Below are positions 52,631 to 61,008 of a stretch of DNA of 64,000 nt, piece after piece. A model generated the notes under the pieces. It ran no database searches. It was not told the DNA's origin and worked only from the letters and a program-made list of their open reading frames with translations. Every line of letters starts with the position of its first letter. Position 1 is the stretch's first letter. Source of the DNA: CAXBMB01 sp052078155 (GTDB lineage: Bacteria; Pseudomonadota; Alphaproteobacteria; Kiloniellales; DSM-21159); NCBI GenBank assembly GCA_052078155.1, contig JBQJBP010000001.1, positions 1,488,001 to 1,552,000 of the forward strand, in the 5' to 3' direction. The position numbers were made by a program, and so were the translations under genes.

Positions 52631-53521
52631 ATGCTGAACTATATTGAACCGCTTTTTCGACCGCCCAGTGAAGCCCGTTCCCTGATCCTGCAGGTCACCA
52701 ACGGCTGCTCCTGGAACAACTGCACGTTCTGTGAGATGTACACCGCCCCGCAGAAGAAGTTCCGTCCCAAAGCCCAGGAGGATCTGGAAAAGGAACTGCA
52801 GGCGCTGGCAGCGACCGGTTATGCCTTCGAGCGTGTGTTTCTGGCTGACGGCGACGCCATGGCCCTGTCCATGCGGCGGCTGGTGGAGATTCTGGAGGGC
52901 ATCCGCCGCTACCTGCCATCCGTCCGCCGGGTGTCAGCCTATTGCCTGCCCCGCAACGTAAAGAAAAAGTCTGTCACAGACCTGGAGCAGCTGGTGTCTC
53001 TGGGCCTGAAACAGATCTATGTGGGCTGTGAAACGGGCGACGACCAGTTGCTGGACTGGATTGAAAAGGGGGAAACCTTCGAAACCTCGCTCTCAGCCCT
53101 GACCAAGGCCAAGGCCGCCGGCATGAAAACCTCTGTCATGATTCTGAACGGCCTCGGGGGCCAGAACTACTGGGAACAGCATGCGGTCAATTCGGCGCTG
53201 CTGATGAACGAAGGCCAGCCCAACTTCCTGTCTACGCTGGTGGTGACCTTTCCCGGCGGCCCGGCCCGCTTTGCCGAACCCTTTCCGGAAGACAAAGGCT
53301 TTGTGGAACTGGACCTGCCAGGCCTGTTTCAGGAGATGGAGTTGATGCTGGACACGCTGGAGCTGGAAAAAACCATCTTCCGGTCCAACCACGCCTCCAA
53401 CTACCTGACCCTGGCCGGGGTTCTGGGCAAGGACAAAGACAAACTGCTGACCCAGATTCGCGGTGCCCTTATTGCCCCTGAACGGGCCAACCTGCGCCCC
53501 GAATGGGCCAGAGGCCTGTAA
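52631..53521 (+). CDS. Radical SAM protein with CX4CX2C cluster motif
   Basis: The 296-residue protein has cluster cysteines C26, C31 and C34 in NGCSWNNCTFCEMY, a CX4CX2C spacing used by a branch of radical SAM proteins instead of the usual CX3CX2C. VFLADGDAMALSMRRLVEIL and IYVGCETGDDQLLDWIEKGE are the SAM-binding and substrate strands. There is no B12-binding or SPASM-type extension. Function is not known for this branch. It is followed by a strong terminator. Confidence 0.86.
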   Translation: MLNYIEPLFRPPSEARSLILQVTNGCSWNNCTFCEMYTAPQKKFRPKAQEDLEKELQALAATGYAFERVFLADGDAMALSMRRLVEILEGIRRYLPSVRRVSAYCLPRNVKKKSVTDLEQLVSLGLKQIYVGCETGDDQLLDWIEKGETFETSLSALTKAKAAGMKTSVMILNGLGGQNYWEQHAVNSALLMNEGQPNFLSTLVVTFPGGPARFAEPFPEDKGFVELDLPGLFQEMELMLDTLELEKTIFRSNHASNYLTLAGVLGKDKDKLLTQIRGALIAPERANLRPEWARGL

Positions 53522-53565
53522 TCTGCCAGAACCGGTCTGGCCACGCCTTCCACTGATGCATAAGG

Positions 53566-53600
53566 AAAAGGAGCCTCAAAACCGCTTTGAGGCTCCTTTT
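53566..53600. terminator. Bidirectional terminator after the radical SAM gene
   Basis: AAAAGGAGCCTCAAA (53566-53580) and TTTGAGGCTCCTTTT (53586-53600) form a perfect 15-bp stem with a 5-nt loop and T-runs on both strands. It serves the rightward radical SAM gene and the convergent leftward dioxygenase gene. Confidence 0.95.
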
Positions 53601-53688
53601 CTTGTTTTCCCGCGGCAGTTCTCAGCCTGCTGCCTTCTGCCCTCAGGTGATCGCAGGCGGCCCCAGTCTGGACCAATGAGGTCATGAT

Positions 53689-54798
53689 TTAACCGGCCAG
53701 CAAGCGCAGGCGGCTTTCAAAATCCTCATGGTTCAGATAGGCACCGCAGAGGCGGCGCTGTCCCTGATAGGCCTTGCGCGCATGCAGGGCCCGCCAGTTG
53801 TCAAAGATCATTGCTTCACCTGGGCGCAGGGTGTGCACGAAATGATACTTGGGGTCTTTGAGGCGGCGACCGAAGTCCAGATAGGCATCATAAAACTCCG
53901 CCATTTCCGCCTCTGGCAGCAAGAAAGGTGCCCGATCGTAGTTGTTGTAGCTGACCTGCAGCAGCTCACCCTTGGGGTTGAGCCGCAGGGCCGGACGGCG
54001 GGCTTCCAGGTGGACACCATCACCCAGATAGCGTCCCGGCACTTCAACTTTCGTCAAAAGATCATAGCCAGCCGGATTTTCCGCCTTCATGTCCTGGGCA
54101 ACCCGAAAGCCATCAGCCATCACGCTTTCCGCGCCGGTCCCGTCAAAATGCAGGCAGTGGAGCATCTGCAAACCTGGTGCATCGTGACTGTAAGTCCCAT
54201 CAGTATGCAGCCCCAGTTCCTGGTTGCTGTAGGCGCTATCTGCATGTTTCTGATCGGCCGTGAATTCCCAGAACCCGCCGAAAATGGTTTCACGGATGTA
54301 GGCAATACGCCGGATCAGTTCTTCCGTCGCGGCGCCGGTTGCCGGGGTGCCCAGCACAAAGGCAAATCCGTAGCGCCAGATGGTTTCCAGCCAACGCTGT
54401 AAGCCCTCATCGCCGTCCATCACCGCTTCATAGGCCACGCCAATCTTGGCCGGGTCATGGTTGAGGTCCTCACTGGACCAGAAAATCCTCTCTGGCAGAG
54501 AGGTATGACTGGGCAGGACACGCAGCAAAAGATCCGCAGCCAGGGGACTGGCGTGACCATCCGACCAGGTGATGACCAGCCGCCTGCCGTCATCTTCAAG
54601 GGCGGTCGCTGTGATCTGAGGGGCGGCTGCCAGGAGAGTGGTGTCGTGTTCCCGCTGAGCGGTATCCGGGTTCAGGCTTTCGGCCGACCCACAGTGATCG
54701 CGCAGCCAGAAGAGAGGAAAGCGGCCTGCCTTGCCCCCTTCAAAGCTCAGTTCCAGAACATTTTCAGTCTGTTGAACGTCTATCAAGCGTGCTGTCAT
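53689..54798 (-). CDS. Gamma-butyrobetaine hydroxylase-like 2-oxoglutarate dioxygenase
   Basis: The 369-residue protein has the two-part layout of gamma-butyrobetaine/trimethyllysine hydroxylases. A small N-terminal domain (about residues 5-95, with FPLFWLRDHC) precedes a TauD-type jelly-roll domain. The iron ligands are H198 and D200 in LGLHTDGTYS and H339 in WRALHARKAY. The enzyme should use 2-oxoglutarate and oxygen to hydroxylate a trimethylammonium substrate, for example in carnitine metabolism. No carnitine genes are adjacent, so the substrate is open. Confidence 0.88.
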   Translation of the reverse strand: MTARLIDVQQTENVLELSFEGGKAGRFPLFWLRDHCGSAESLNPDTAQREHDTTLLAAAPQITATALEDDGRRLVITWSDGHASPLAADLLLRVLPSHTSLPERIFWSSEDLNHDPAKIGVAYEAVMDGDEGLQRWLETIWRYGFAFVLGTPATGAATEELIRRIAYIRETIFGGFWEFTADQKHADSAYSNQELGLHTDGTYSHDAPGLQMLHCLHFDGTGAESVMADGFRVAQDMKAENPAGYDLLTKVEVPGRYLGDGVHLEARRPALRLNPKGELLQVSYNNYDRAPFLLPEAEMAEFYDAYLDFGRRLKDPKYHFVHTLRPGEAMIFDNWRALHARKAYQGQRRLCGAYLNHEDFESRLRLLAG

Positions 54799-55077
54799 AA
54801 GCGCAGGTTCCTATGGGCGCAGGGTCACGGCGCGCCTCGGCTTCTAAAACCCTTGGTGCCCCTGTTTGTGTAGCAGCCATCAGCCTGTCCAGGCTGTTGT
54901 CTGCATTTCAGATAACAACAAGCTCCTAATTGAACAAGTGTTCTTTAAACCTACCAATAGGAAAACAGATGATACCGGCTGGCCGCCCGGGCAAACAAAC
55001 AAGCGCCTCTGCACCAGATCGCCAAATTAGTGTAGAGTAAACCTCTACTTCCACCGTAATGAGACAGGAACAGCGCC

Positions 55078-55599
55078 ATGCCTGCCTATCCCGGGTACAC
55101 CCCTGAATTTCCTGATCCCTATCCGGATCGCCAGTGGAAACATATCACTGATGTTCGTTATGAAACTGACTTGATTCTGCGCCGAAACATACAAGACGTA
55201 ATCAATCGAACCGGAGAAAATGGTGAGTTTCTCGTCGGCGAGGAATACAGGATAAGTTACAAACTGGATGGGGAAGACAGACAGTTGACCGTACCCAAAG
55301 GACTGCTGACGGACCTGGCCTCAATTCCGGCCCCCGTTAGGTCTCTGATCAGCGAGTCCGGGCCGCACCTGGAAGCTTCCGTCGTTCACGACTTTCTTTA
55401 TGTTGCCTGGCAAGATCTCCCATCCAACACCGCCCGGGCAGCGGACCGGCGGTTTGCCGATCGCCTGATGAAAGCCAGCATGGAGGCCGCAAATGTTAAA
55501 CCGGATTCTCTAAGCACCATTTACAACTTTGTCAGATGGGGTGGGCGATTTGCTTACAACGACCGCAATCCGGAACCGCGCTACGTCAAATGGTGGTGA
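55078..55599 (+). CDS. DUF1353 family protein
   Basis: The 173-residue protein matches the DUF1353 pattern: a beta-rich start, TVPKGLLTDLASIPAPVRSL and ASVVHDFLY, with a conserved His-Asp pair. The family occurs in bacteria and phages and has no established function. There is no signal peptide. The upstream AT-rich stretch (54880-55050) likely holds its promoter. It is a single gene ending at a bidirectional terminator. Confidence 0.85.
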   Translation: MPAYPGYTPEFPDPYPDRQWKHITDVRYETDLILRRNIQDVINRTGENGEFLVGEEYRISYKLDGEDRQLTVPKGLLTDLASIPAPVRSLISESGPHLEASVVHDFLYVAWQDLPSNTARAADRRFADRLMKASMEAANVKPDSLSTIYNFVRWGGRFAYNDRNPEPRYVKWW

Positions 55600-55631
55600 T
55601 AACCGCCAAGCGCCAAGATTTGCGAAAAAGA

Positions 55632-55667
55632 AAAAGGGGGGCGGCCAGCAGGTCGTCCCCCTTTTCT
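55632..55667. terminator. Bidirectional terminator between DUF1353 gene and dctM
   Basis: AAAAGGGGGGCG and CGTCCCCCTTTT pair around a 10-nt loop, with A-runs on the left and T-runs on the right. It fits both convergent genes. Confidence 0.9.
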
Positions 55668-55709
55668 ATCAGCTGCAGCTGTTAAAGCCGCAATACGCCA
55701 CCTGTGTGA

Positions 55710-57026
55710 TCACAATCCCACCATGATGGAGGGCAGGTAGGTTGCCAGAGCCGGCCAGAGCAACACCGCAATCAAGACCGCCAGTTGGGCAATCACAAAG
55801 GGGATCACCCCTTTGTACATATGCCCGTAGGTCATGGAGGGGGGCGCGATGGACTTCAGATAAAAGATCGAGGGAGCCATGGGCGGCGTCAGGTAGGACG
55901 TCTGGATGACCACCATGACCAGAACCGCAAACCAGACAGGATCAATGCCCAGCGCCTTGATCACCGGCGTGAAGATGGGCACGCAGATCAGCACAATGGA
56001 GATCCAGTCGAGAACAAAGCCGGCGACAAAGACAATCAACAGGAAGAAGGCCACGACCCCATAGGTGCCAAAACCTGAACTGTTGACCAGATCCCGCACC
56101 AGACTGCCCCCACCGGTGACGGTGAAGATGCTGGTGAACATGGTGCCACCGACCACGATCAACATGATCATGCAGCTTACCCTGATGGTTACAGCCAGAG
56201 CCGACTTAAAGGCGGCCAGCGTCAGTTCCTTCATCAGGAAAGACAGTAGGAAAGTGCCCAGCGCGCCCACAGCTGCCGCTTCGGTCGGGGAAGCAACCCC
56301 GGCCAGCAACGACCCCAGCACCGCAACAATGAGCAGCAAGGGCGGGATCAGGGCCTTAAAGGTGATGGCCAGTTTCTCACTTAAGGGAACGTCCAGTTCC
56401 TCGGCGGGCAAGGGTGGGCCGTCTTCCGGACGCAACCAGGCCCGCAGGATCACATAGCCAACAAAAAAGATTACCATCAGGGCGCCCGGCAGGATGGAGG
56501 CCGCAAAGAGCTGGCCGATGGACAGCTGGGCTATGGAGGCATAGATCACCACCACAATGGAGGGCGGAATGATGGTCCCCAGAGAGCCGCCGGCACAGAT
56601 GGTTCCGGCTGTCAGCCCCATGTCATAGCGGGATTTCTGCATGGCCGGGATGGCCATCATGCCAACCACAATCTCCACTGCCCCGACCACGCCGGAAGCT
56701 GCGGCAAAGACCGCGCACATGGCAATGGTGGCCACGGCCAGCCCCCCCGGCAATCTGCCGAACCAGAGCTGCAATGCCTTAAAGAGCCGGAGTGCAATGC
56801 CCGTCTGCTCCAGCAAGGCCCCCATCAGGACGAACAACGGAATGGCCGCCAGGGTGAAGTTGGACGCCGTGGTCAGGACGGAGCCGTAAAGCTGCAGGAA
56901 AATCAGGTCGCCAAATGCGAAGAAGCCAAAGCCAACGGCGATGATGATCAGGGCAAAGGCCACCGGCAAACCGGCGAAGATCAGCACAAAAAGTGCCAGA
57001 AACATCAAAACAGGAGCCATAGACAT
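55710..57026 (-). CDS. dctM: TRAP transporter large permease
   Basis: DctM is the 12-helix large membrane subunit of a TRAP transporter, which imports organic acids using an ion gradient. The 438-residue protein, from the ATG at 57024-57026, is almost entirely hydrophobic. It shows GLPVAFALIIIAVGFGFF, the TAGTICAGGSLGTIIPPSIVVVIYA segment and LTPPMAPSIFYLK, all DctM hallmarks. The frame extends upstream, but this start follows the dctQ stop directly and has GGGGAG 10 nt before it. It is the last gene of dctP-dctQ-dctM. Confidence 0.94.
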   Translation of the reverse strand: MSMAPVLMFLALFVLIFAGLPVAFALIIIAVGFGFFAFGDLIFLQLYGSVLTTASNFTLAAIPLFVLMGALLEQTGIALRLFKALQLWFGRLPGGLAVATIAMCAVFAAASGVVGAVEIVVGMMAIPAMQKSRYDMGLTAGTICAGGSLGTIIPPSIVVVIYASIAQLSIGQLFAASILPGALMVIFFVGYVILRAWLRPEDGPPLPAEELDVPLSEKLAITFKALIPPLLLIVAVLGSLLAGVASPTEAAAVGALGTFLLSFLMKELTLAAFKSALAVTIRVSCMIMLIVVGGTMFTSIFTVTGGGSLVRDLVNSSGFGTYGVVAFFLLIVFVAGFVLDWISIVLICVPIFTPVIKALGIDPVWFAVLVMVVIQTSYLTPPMAPSIFYLKSIAPPSMTYGHMYKGVIPFVIAQLAVLIAVLLWPALATYLPSIMVGL

Positions 57027-57027
57027 G

Positions 57028-57606
57028 TCAGCGGCGCTCCCCATGAGAGGGAGCGTCAGACAGCGGATCGTCAACCAGGGTCACATCCGCCAGTTCGCCA
57101 GAGTTGTCACCCGGCTTCTTATGACCAGCCAGGAAGGCCACAGCCTCAGCAAACAGCTGCAGTGTCAGCAGCAGAAGGCCAACAAAAATCGCCGCATAAA
57201 ATGGCCAGACCAAAGGAGCCCAGGGCGACACCATCTCAACCTCGCCACGCTCAAAAGCGCGCCAGGTCTTGTTGAAAGAAACGTATGAGAAAAAGGCAAA
57301 GATCGGCAGCAGGACGCAGAGATAAACCACCCCGTTGAGCAATTGCTGAGCCCTTTCCGGCAGTCGGGTAGAAAGAAAATCGATGCGTACGTGAGCATCG
57401 GCGCGCAACGCAAAGGCCGACCCGATCAAAAAGATTGAGCCATTGAGCATGTAAGAGATGTCAAAGGCCCAAAGGGTCGGTGCATCAAAAACATACCGTG
57501 CACAGACCTCATAGATCATGGAGATCACCAGACAGAGCAGCATGACGATGGCCAGCCCCCCTGACAGGCTCGCCAGCCGATCAATCAATGAAAGCAAAAA
57601 TCGCAT
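57028..57606 (-). CDS. dctQ: TRAP transporter small permease
   Basis: DctQ is the four-helix small subunit. The protein (192 residues from the ATG at 57606) has helices near LAIVMLLCLVISMIYEVCARYVF, ISYMLNGSIFLIGSAFAL, VVYLCVLLPIFAFFSYVSF and WPFYAAIFVGLLLLTLQLFAEAVAF. The motif LRADAHVRIDFLSTRLP between helices two and three is diagnostic. A GTG start 18 nt upstream is possible. A terminator-like hairpin separates it from dctP. Confidence 0.92.
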   Translation of the reverse strand: MRFLLSLIDRLASLSGGLAIVMLLCLVISMIYEVCARYVFDAPTLWAFDISYMLNGSIFLIGSAFALRADAHVRIDFLSTRLPERAQQLLNGVVYLCVLLPIFAFFSYVSFNKTWRAFERGEVEMVSPWAPLVWPFYAAIFVGLLLLTLQLFAEAVAFLAGHKKPGDNSGELADVTLVDDPLSDAPSHGERR

Positions 57607-57637
57607 AAAACCCGCCACAACCACCGGAAAAAGAAAA

Positions 57638-57667
57638 AGGGGTGGCCCGCAACCAAAGGGGCCACCC
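57638..57667 (-). terminator. Partial terminator between dctP and dctQ
   Basis: On the minus strand GGGGTGGCC (complement of 57659-57667) pairs with GGCCACCCC (complement of 57638-57646) and is followed by TTTTTCTTTTT. Standing inside an operon, it probably ends most transcripts after the binding-protein gene and lets some continue into the permease genes, giving excess DctP. Confidence 0.85.
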
Positions 57668-57685
57668 CATCATGATCAGCAGGCC

Positions 57686-58768
57686 TTAACCACCGTCACG
57701 GATCAGGTACTTGGACCCTGCCGCCCAGCGGGCCTGGAAAGCCAGGTAATCGGCCAGGATGTCCTGCATGGTTTCATCACCGGCGTTGGCCTTTTCTGCG
57801 GCTTTGTTCTTGGCCCAGGTCCGGCCGAGTTCGCGCAGTTCTTCCACCACTTCCGGCTTCAGCTCGATCATTTCAACCTTGGTTTTGGCGAAATCTTCCA
57901 TGGCTTTCATGTCAGCGTTCAGGAAGTGCGTGAAACCTTCATAAGTGGTCAGCTTGGCTGCCAGCTCGATCTGCTTTTGCAGTTCCGGAGACAGAGCGTC
58001 CCAGGTTTCCTTTTTCACCACAACTTCCCAGACGAAGGTCGGCTGATGCACGCCCGGGAAGATCATGTAAGGCGCAACTTCGTGGAAACCTTCGGAGATA
58101 TTGGATCCGGGAGTGGCCCACTCAATGGCGTCCACGCCTTTGCGCTGCAGCAGGGTGTAGATTTCACCGGATGGAACCACGGTGGGCACACCGTCCAGGT
58201 TCTCCTTCAAAACAGCGGCCCAGGCACCGGAAGTGCGGTACTTCAGGTTCTTGAAGTCTTCCAGGCTGCGGATTTCTTTGTTGGAGTGCGCCAGCACCTC
58301 ACTGGTGCCCACGCCCACGACCAGTGAATGCAGACCCATCTGCTTTTCACGGAAGGCATTCAGCTTGGCAGCCCCGCCCCCGTCATAGAGCCAGGTCAGG
58401 GTGGCTTCACCGGACATGCCACCCGGGAAGGAGGCAAAGATGGCGTTGGTCGGGTCCTGGTTGACCAGATAAGAAGGCGTGGAGTGGCCCGCTTCGACGA
58501 CCCCGTCCTGCACGGCTTCATATACCTTCAAGGCCGGGACCAGGACACCGGAGCCGTAAGGCTGAACGTCCACATCCCCGCCGGTGATGCTTTCAACGTT
58601 GTTGGCAAAGCGTTCCATAAAGTTCTGGTAGAAGAAGGATCCTTCCGGAACGGAGGCTGGCATGCGCCAGGTTACTTCTGCGGCCTGAGCGCCTGCGGCC
58701 AGGGCCAGGGTCATGGCAAGACCGCCCAAAGTCGCCCGCAGGCGACGGCTGTTGTTTTTCCCAATCAT
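57686..58768 (-). CDS. dctP: TRAP transporter solute-binding protein
   Basis: The 360-residue periplasmic protein binds the substrate of the TRAP system. It has a signal peptide (LGGLAMTLALAAGAQA, cleavage before AEVTWRM). The DctP-fold segments include FMERFANNVESITGGDVDVQPYGSGVLVPALKVYEAVQDGVVEAGHS, and LKYRTSGAWAAVLKENLDGVPTVVPSGEIYTLLQRKGVDAIEWATP contains the substrate carboxylate-binding region. The frame is open to 59002, but the ATG at 58768 has AAGGGGAAG upstream and starts the signal peptide. Confidence 0.93.
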   Translation of the reverse strand: MIGKNNSRRLRATLGGLAMTLALAAGAQAAEVTWRMPASVPEGSFFYQNFMERFANNVESITGGDVDVQPYGSGVLVPALKVYEAVQDGVVEAGHSTPSYLVNQDPTNAIFASFPGGMSGEATLTWLYDGGGAAKLNAFREKQMGLHSLVVGVGTSEVLAHSNKEIRSLEDFKNLKYRTSGAWAAVLKENLDGVPTVVPSGEIYTLLQRKGVDAIEWATPGSNISEGFHEVAPYMIFPGVHQPTFVWEVVVKKETWDALSPELQKQIELAAKLTTYEGFTHFLNADMKAMEDFAKTKVEMIELKPEVVEELRELGRTWAKNKAAEKANAGDETMQDILADYLAFQARWAAGSKYLIRDGG

Positions 58769-58979
58769 GTGCTTCCCCTTGTGTGCCACCACCTCTGTTG
58801 GATTTTTGGGGAGATGCGGGTGGTTTAACATCTCCTCTGATTGGCCTGCATTCCTCATAAGAGGAACCCAGCCAGAATCTAAAAAACTGAACAAAAACAA
58901 ACCATTGAGTACAAGAAAACGGACTGCTTCTTCCTGCCCGGAACATCCGGACTGCGGCTCTGACCGGCCGCTTTTCAGC

Positions 58980-59001
58980 TTGATATATTCTTGATATATC
59001 A
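58980..59001. promoter_or_regulatory. Putative GntR operator in front of the TRAP operon
   Basis: Two adjacent 11-bp units, TTGATATATTC and TTGATATATCA, lie side by side. The second contains the perfect palindrome TGATATATCA (58992-59001). The same 10-mer occurs at 59956-59965 before the DapA-like gene, and the GntR regulator gene lies between. The operator role is inferred from this placement. Confidence 0.7.
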
Positions 59002-59025
59002 CGTGATGTTAGCAGGCTGTCAAGC

Positions 59026-59175
59026 TCTGTGATGGCCGTTCAGCCAATGCCGGCCGGTCTTAGGCACGCAGAGTGATCGCGTGGCCTACCCACAGAAAAT
59101 GCCCTCTAACCTGTTGATAAGTAGAGACTTAAGGCATTAAGCTTCACGCCGGTGACCAAATGGCATAAGTGACCT
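59026..59175 (-). repeat. Possible degenerate copy F of the dispersed element
   Basis: On the minus strand this segment keeps CGTGAAGC, TTATCAACAGGTTAGAGG and a paired AATGCC...GGCATT stem in the place of the usual middle stem. The terminal repeats are hard to recognise. It is listed at low confidence as a decayed member. Confidence 0.35.
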
Positions 59176-59228
59176 GCCGGATACATCAATTCGCCTGTAA
59201 CCAGCCAACCAATCAGGACGTCTAACTC

Positions 59229-59873
59229 ATGGCCAAAGCCCCTCTGTCCCAAACGCACAAAGCCTATCTTCTGCTGGAAGAGCAGCTGGTTACGCTGGCC
59301 CTCAAACCCGGCAGTGTGGTGACAGAAAAGCAGTTGATTGAGCGGGTCGGCCTGGGACGCACACCGGTGCGCGAAGCCATCCAGCGGTTCCAGACCGACG
59401 GTCTCATAGAAGTCCGCCCCCGCTCCGGCATCAAAATCTCTGATATCCGCTCCGAGGATTACTGCCTGATCATGGAACCGCGTTCGGTTCTGGAGCCTCT
59501 GTTGGCCCGATCCGTTGCCCTTTACGCAGACCCCAACAGCCGAAGAGCCCTGGCGACCTGCGCCGAAAAAATGCTTGATCGGGCCCGGGATCAGGACACC
59601 ATCGGCTTCCTGGCTGCCGACAAGGAGTTTGACGAAATTCTGCGGGAAGCCTGCCCCAACCGCTTCGTCTCTGCGACCCTGGCACCTCTGCAGACTCACG
59701 CCCGGCGCTTCTGGTTCCGCTTTGGGGCCAAGGGGGGTCCGGAAGAATCCGCCAAACTGCATGTGGAAGTCATGCGGGCCATTGAACGGCAGGACGGCCC
59801 CGGCGCAGAAGCACGCATGACGGAACTGATGGACTATCTCTCCGGCATCGCCCGCAGCTCCACGACCTTCTGA
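59229..59873 (+). CDS. GntR-family regulator with FCD domain
   Basis: The 214-residue protein has a winged helix-turn-helix at about residues 8-75 (LVTEKQ-like VVTEKQLIERVGLGRTPVREAIQRFQTDGLIEVRPRSGIKI) and an all-helical FCD ligand-binding domain after it, with the metal-binding-type residues D, H and H spread over about residues 110-195. It lies between the TRAP operon and the DapA-like/peptidase genes, both of which have TGATATATCA palindromes upstream. It probably represses both until the transported compound or a breakdown product binds. Confidence 0.92.
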   Translation: MAKAPLSQTHKAYLLLEEQLVTLALKPGSVVTEKQLIERVGLGRTPVREAIQRFQTDGLIEVRPRSGIKISDIRSEDYCLIMEPRSVLEPLLARSVALYADPNSRRALATCAEKMLDRARDQDTIGFLAADKEFDEILREACPNRFVSATLAPLQTHARRFWFRFGAKGGPEESAKLHVEVMRAIERQDGPGAEARMTELMDYLSGIARSSTTF

Positions 59874-59955
59874 ACCCGAGCTGCCATCAGCGGCATTTTA
59901 ACGAACCCGACTGTCTACCCGGGTAAAGGACCAGTTTCGCTTGCCTTTTGAAAAT

Positions 59956-59965
59956 TGATATATCA
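59956..59965. promoter_or_regulatory. Putative GntR operator before the DapA-like gene
   Basis: TGATATATCA, a perfect 10-bp palindrome within TTGATATATCAG, matches the site at 58992-59001. It lies 103 bp upstream of the DapA-like start codon. A TTGACA hexamer follows at 59970-59975. Confidence 0.65.
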
Positions 59966-60067
59966 GTTGTTGACAAAAGTACTGCAGGTCGTCAGAAAGA
60001 GCGCAACCTGTGATACAGTCCCTACCCTGCAGTGACGCAGCCGGGAAGAAACTTTAGGAGAAGACGC

Positions 60068-60970
60068 ATGTGGCACGGAATTATGCCGGCTGTAACCACC
60101 AAGTTCACGGAAAGCGGTGCACTTGATCCTGCGGAAATGAAGCGCTGCTTCGACATCCAGATGAACGCCGGCTGCCATGGCCTGATTGCCTGCGGATCCT
60201 TGGGCGAAGGCCCCATGCTGTCTCTGGATGAGCGGATCGAAGTCCTCAAGCTCTGCAAAGAAAGCTCCGGTGACAAACCCTCCCTGCTGACCGTGGCTGG
60301 TTCCTCCACCTGGGAAATGTGCCAGCTGGCTGAAATGGGAGCAAAAGCCGGTGCGGACGGCCTGATGGTCGTACCCTCCATGACTTACCACTCCGATTAC
60401 CGCGAAACGGTTCTGACCCTTCGGGCTGTGGCCGAAGCTGCAGATCTGCCCATCATGATCTACTCCAACAAAGTGGCGTACCGGGTCGACGTCACCACCC
60501 CCATGCTGGAAGAACTGGCCGACGACAAGCGCTTCGTCGCAGTCAAAGAAAGCTCCGACGACATCCGCCGCACCACGGAAATCATCAACGCCCTGGGCGA
60601 CCGCTATGCCGTCTTCACCGGTGTGGACAATCTGGCGTACGAAGCCCTGGCCATGGGGGCAGTTGGTTGGGTGATGGGATCCGGCATTGCCTTCCCTGAA
60701 GAAACCGTCGCCATCTACAACCTGATGCAGGCTGGCCGCTACGAGGAAGCCCGTGACATCTATCGCTGGTTCCGCCCTCTGCTGGATCTGGACGTCAGCA
60801 CCTATCTTGTGCAACAGATCAAAATGATCGAAGTGGCAGCCATTGGCTCCAACGATCGGGTTCGCGCCCCGCGCCAGCCTTTGGTGGGTGATCACCGCGC
60901 CCGGGTCGAAGCCATCATCGCCGAAGCGATCGCAACCCGCCCCACTTTGCCTGCCCTTGCCGCTGAGTAA
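60068..60970 (+). CDS. DapA-family (dihydrodipicolinate synthase-like) aldolase/lyase
   Basis: The 300-residue TIM-barrel enzyme has the Schiff-base lysine K160 in AVKESSDD and the catalytic tyrosine Y132 in MIYSNKVAY. The 2-oxoacid binding loop is CGSLGEGPML instead of the usual GTTGE. AGSSTWEMCQLAEMGAKAGADGLMV fits the family. It is unlikely to be the biosynthetic DapA, since it lies in a GntR-regulated catabolic cluster with a TRAP importer. The ATG at 60068 follows AGGAG at a proper distance. Candidate reactions include pyruvate-type aldol cleavage or a deaminase step on a cyclic imino acid such as a hydroxyproline product. Confidence 0.88.
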   Translation: MWHGIMPAVTTKFTESGALDPAEMKRCFDIQMNAGCHGLIACGSLGEGPMLSLDERIEVLKLCKESSGDKPSLLTVAGSSTWEMCQLAEMGAKAGADGLMVVPSMTYHSDYRETVLTLRAVAEAADLPIMIYSNKVAYRVDVTTPMLEELADDKRFVAVKESSDDIRRTTEIINALGDRYAVFTGVDNLAYEALAMGAVGWVMGSGIAFPEETVAIYNLMQAGRYEEARDIYRWFRPLLDLDVSTYLVQQIKMIEVAAIGSNDRVRAPRQPLVGDHRARVEAIIAEAIATRPTLPALAAE

Positions 60971-61008
60971 GATCAGGCCTCACGACCGAAGAATGACAGG
61001 ACAAAAGT

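Larger units (their letters stand above)
58769..59228. other. Divergent control region between dctP and the GntR gene
   Basis: The 460-bp region carries a putative GntR operator (58980-59001), discussed separately, and a degenerate copy of the dispersed repeat (59026-59175). No small gene with a ribosome binding site was found. Confidence 0.5.

Noticed and set aside
60068..60970. Biosynthetic dihydrodipicolinate synthase (lysine pathway)
   Set aside because: The gene lies in a GntR-regulated catabolic cluster and has altered substrate-loop motifs, so calling it dapA would be misleading.
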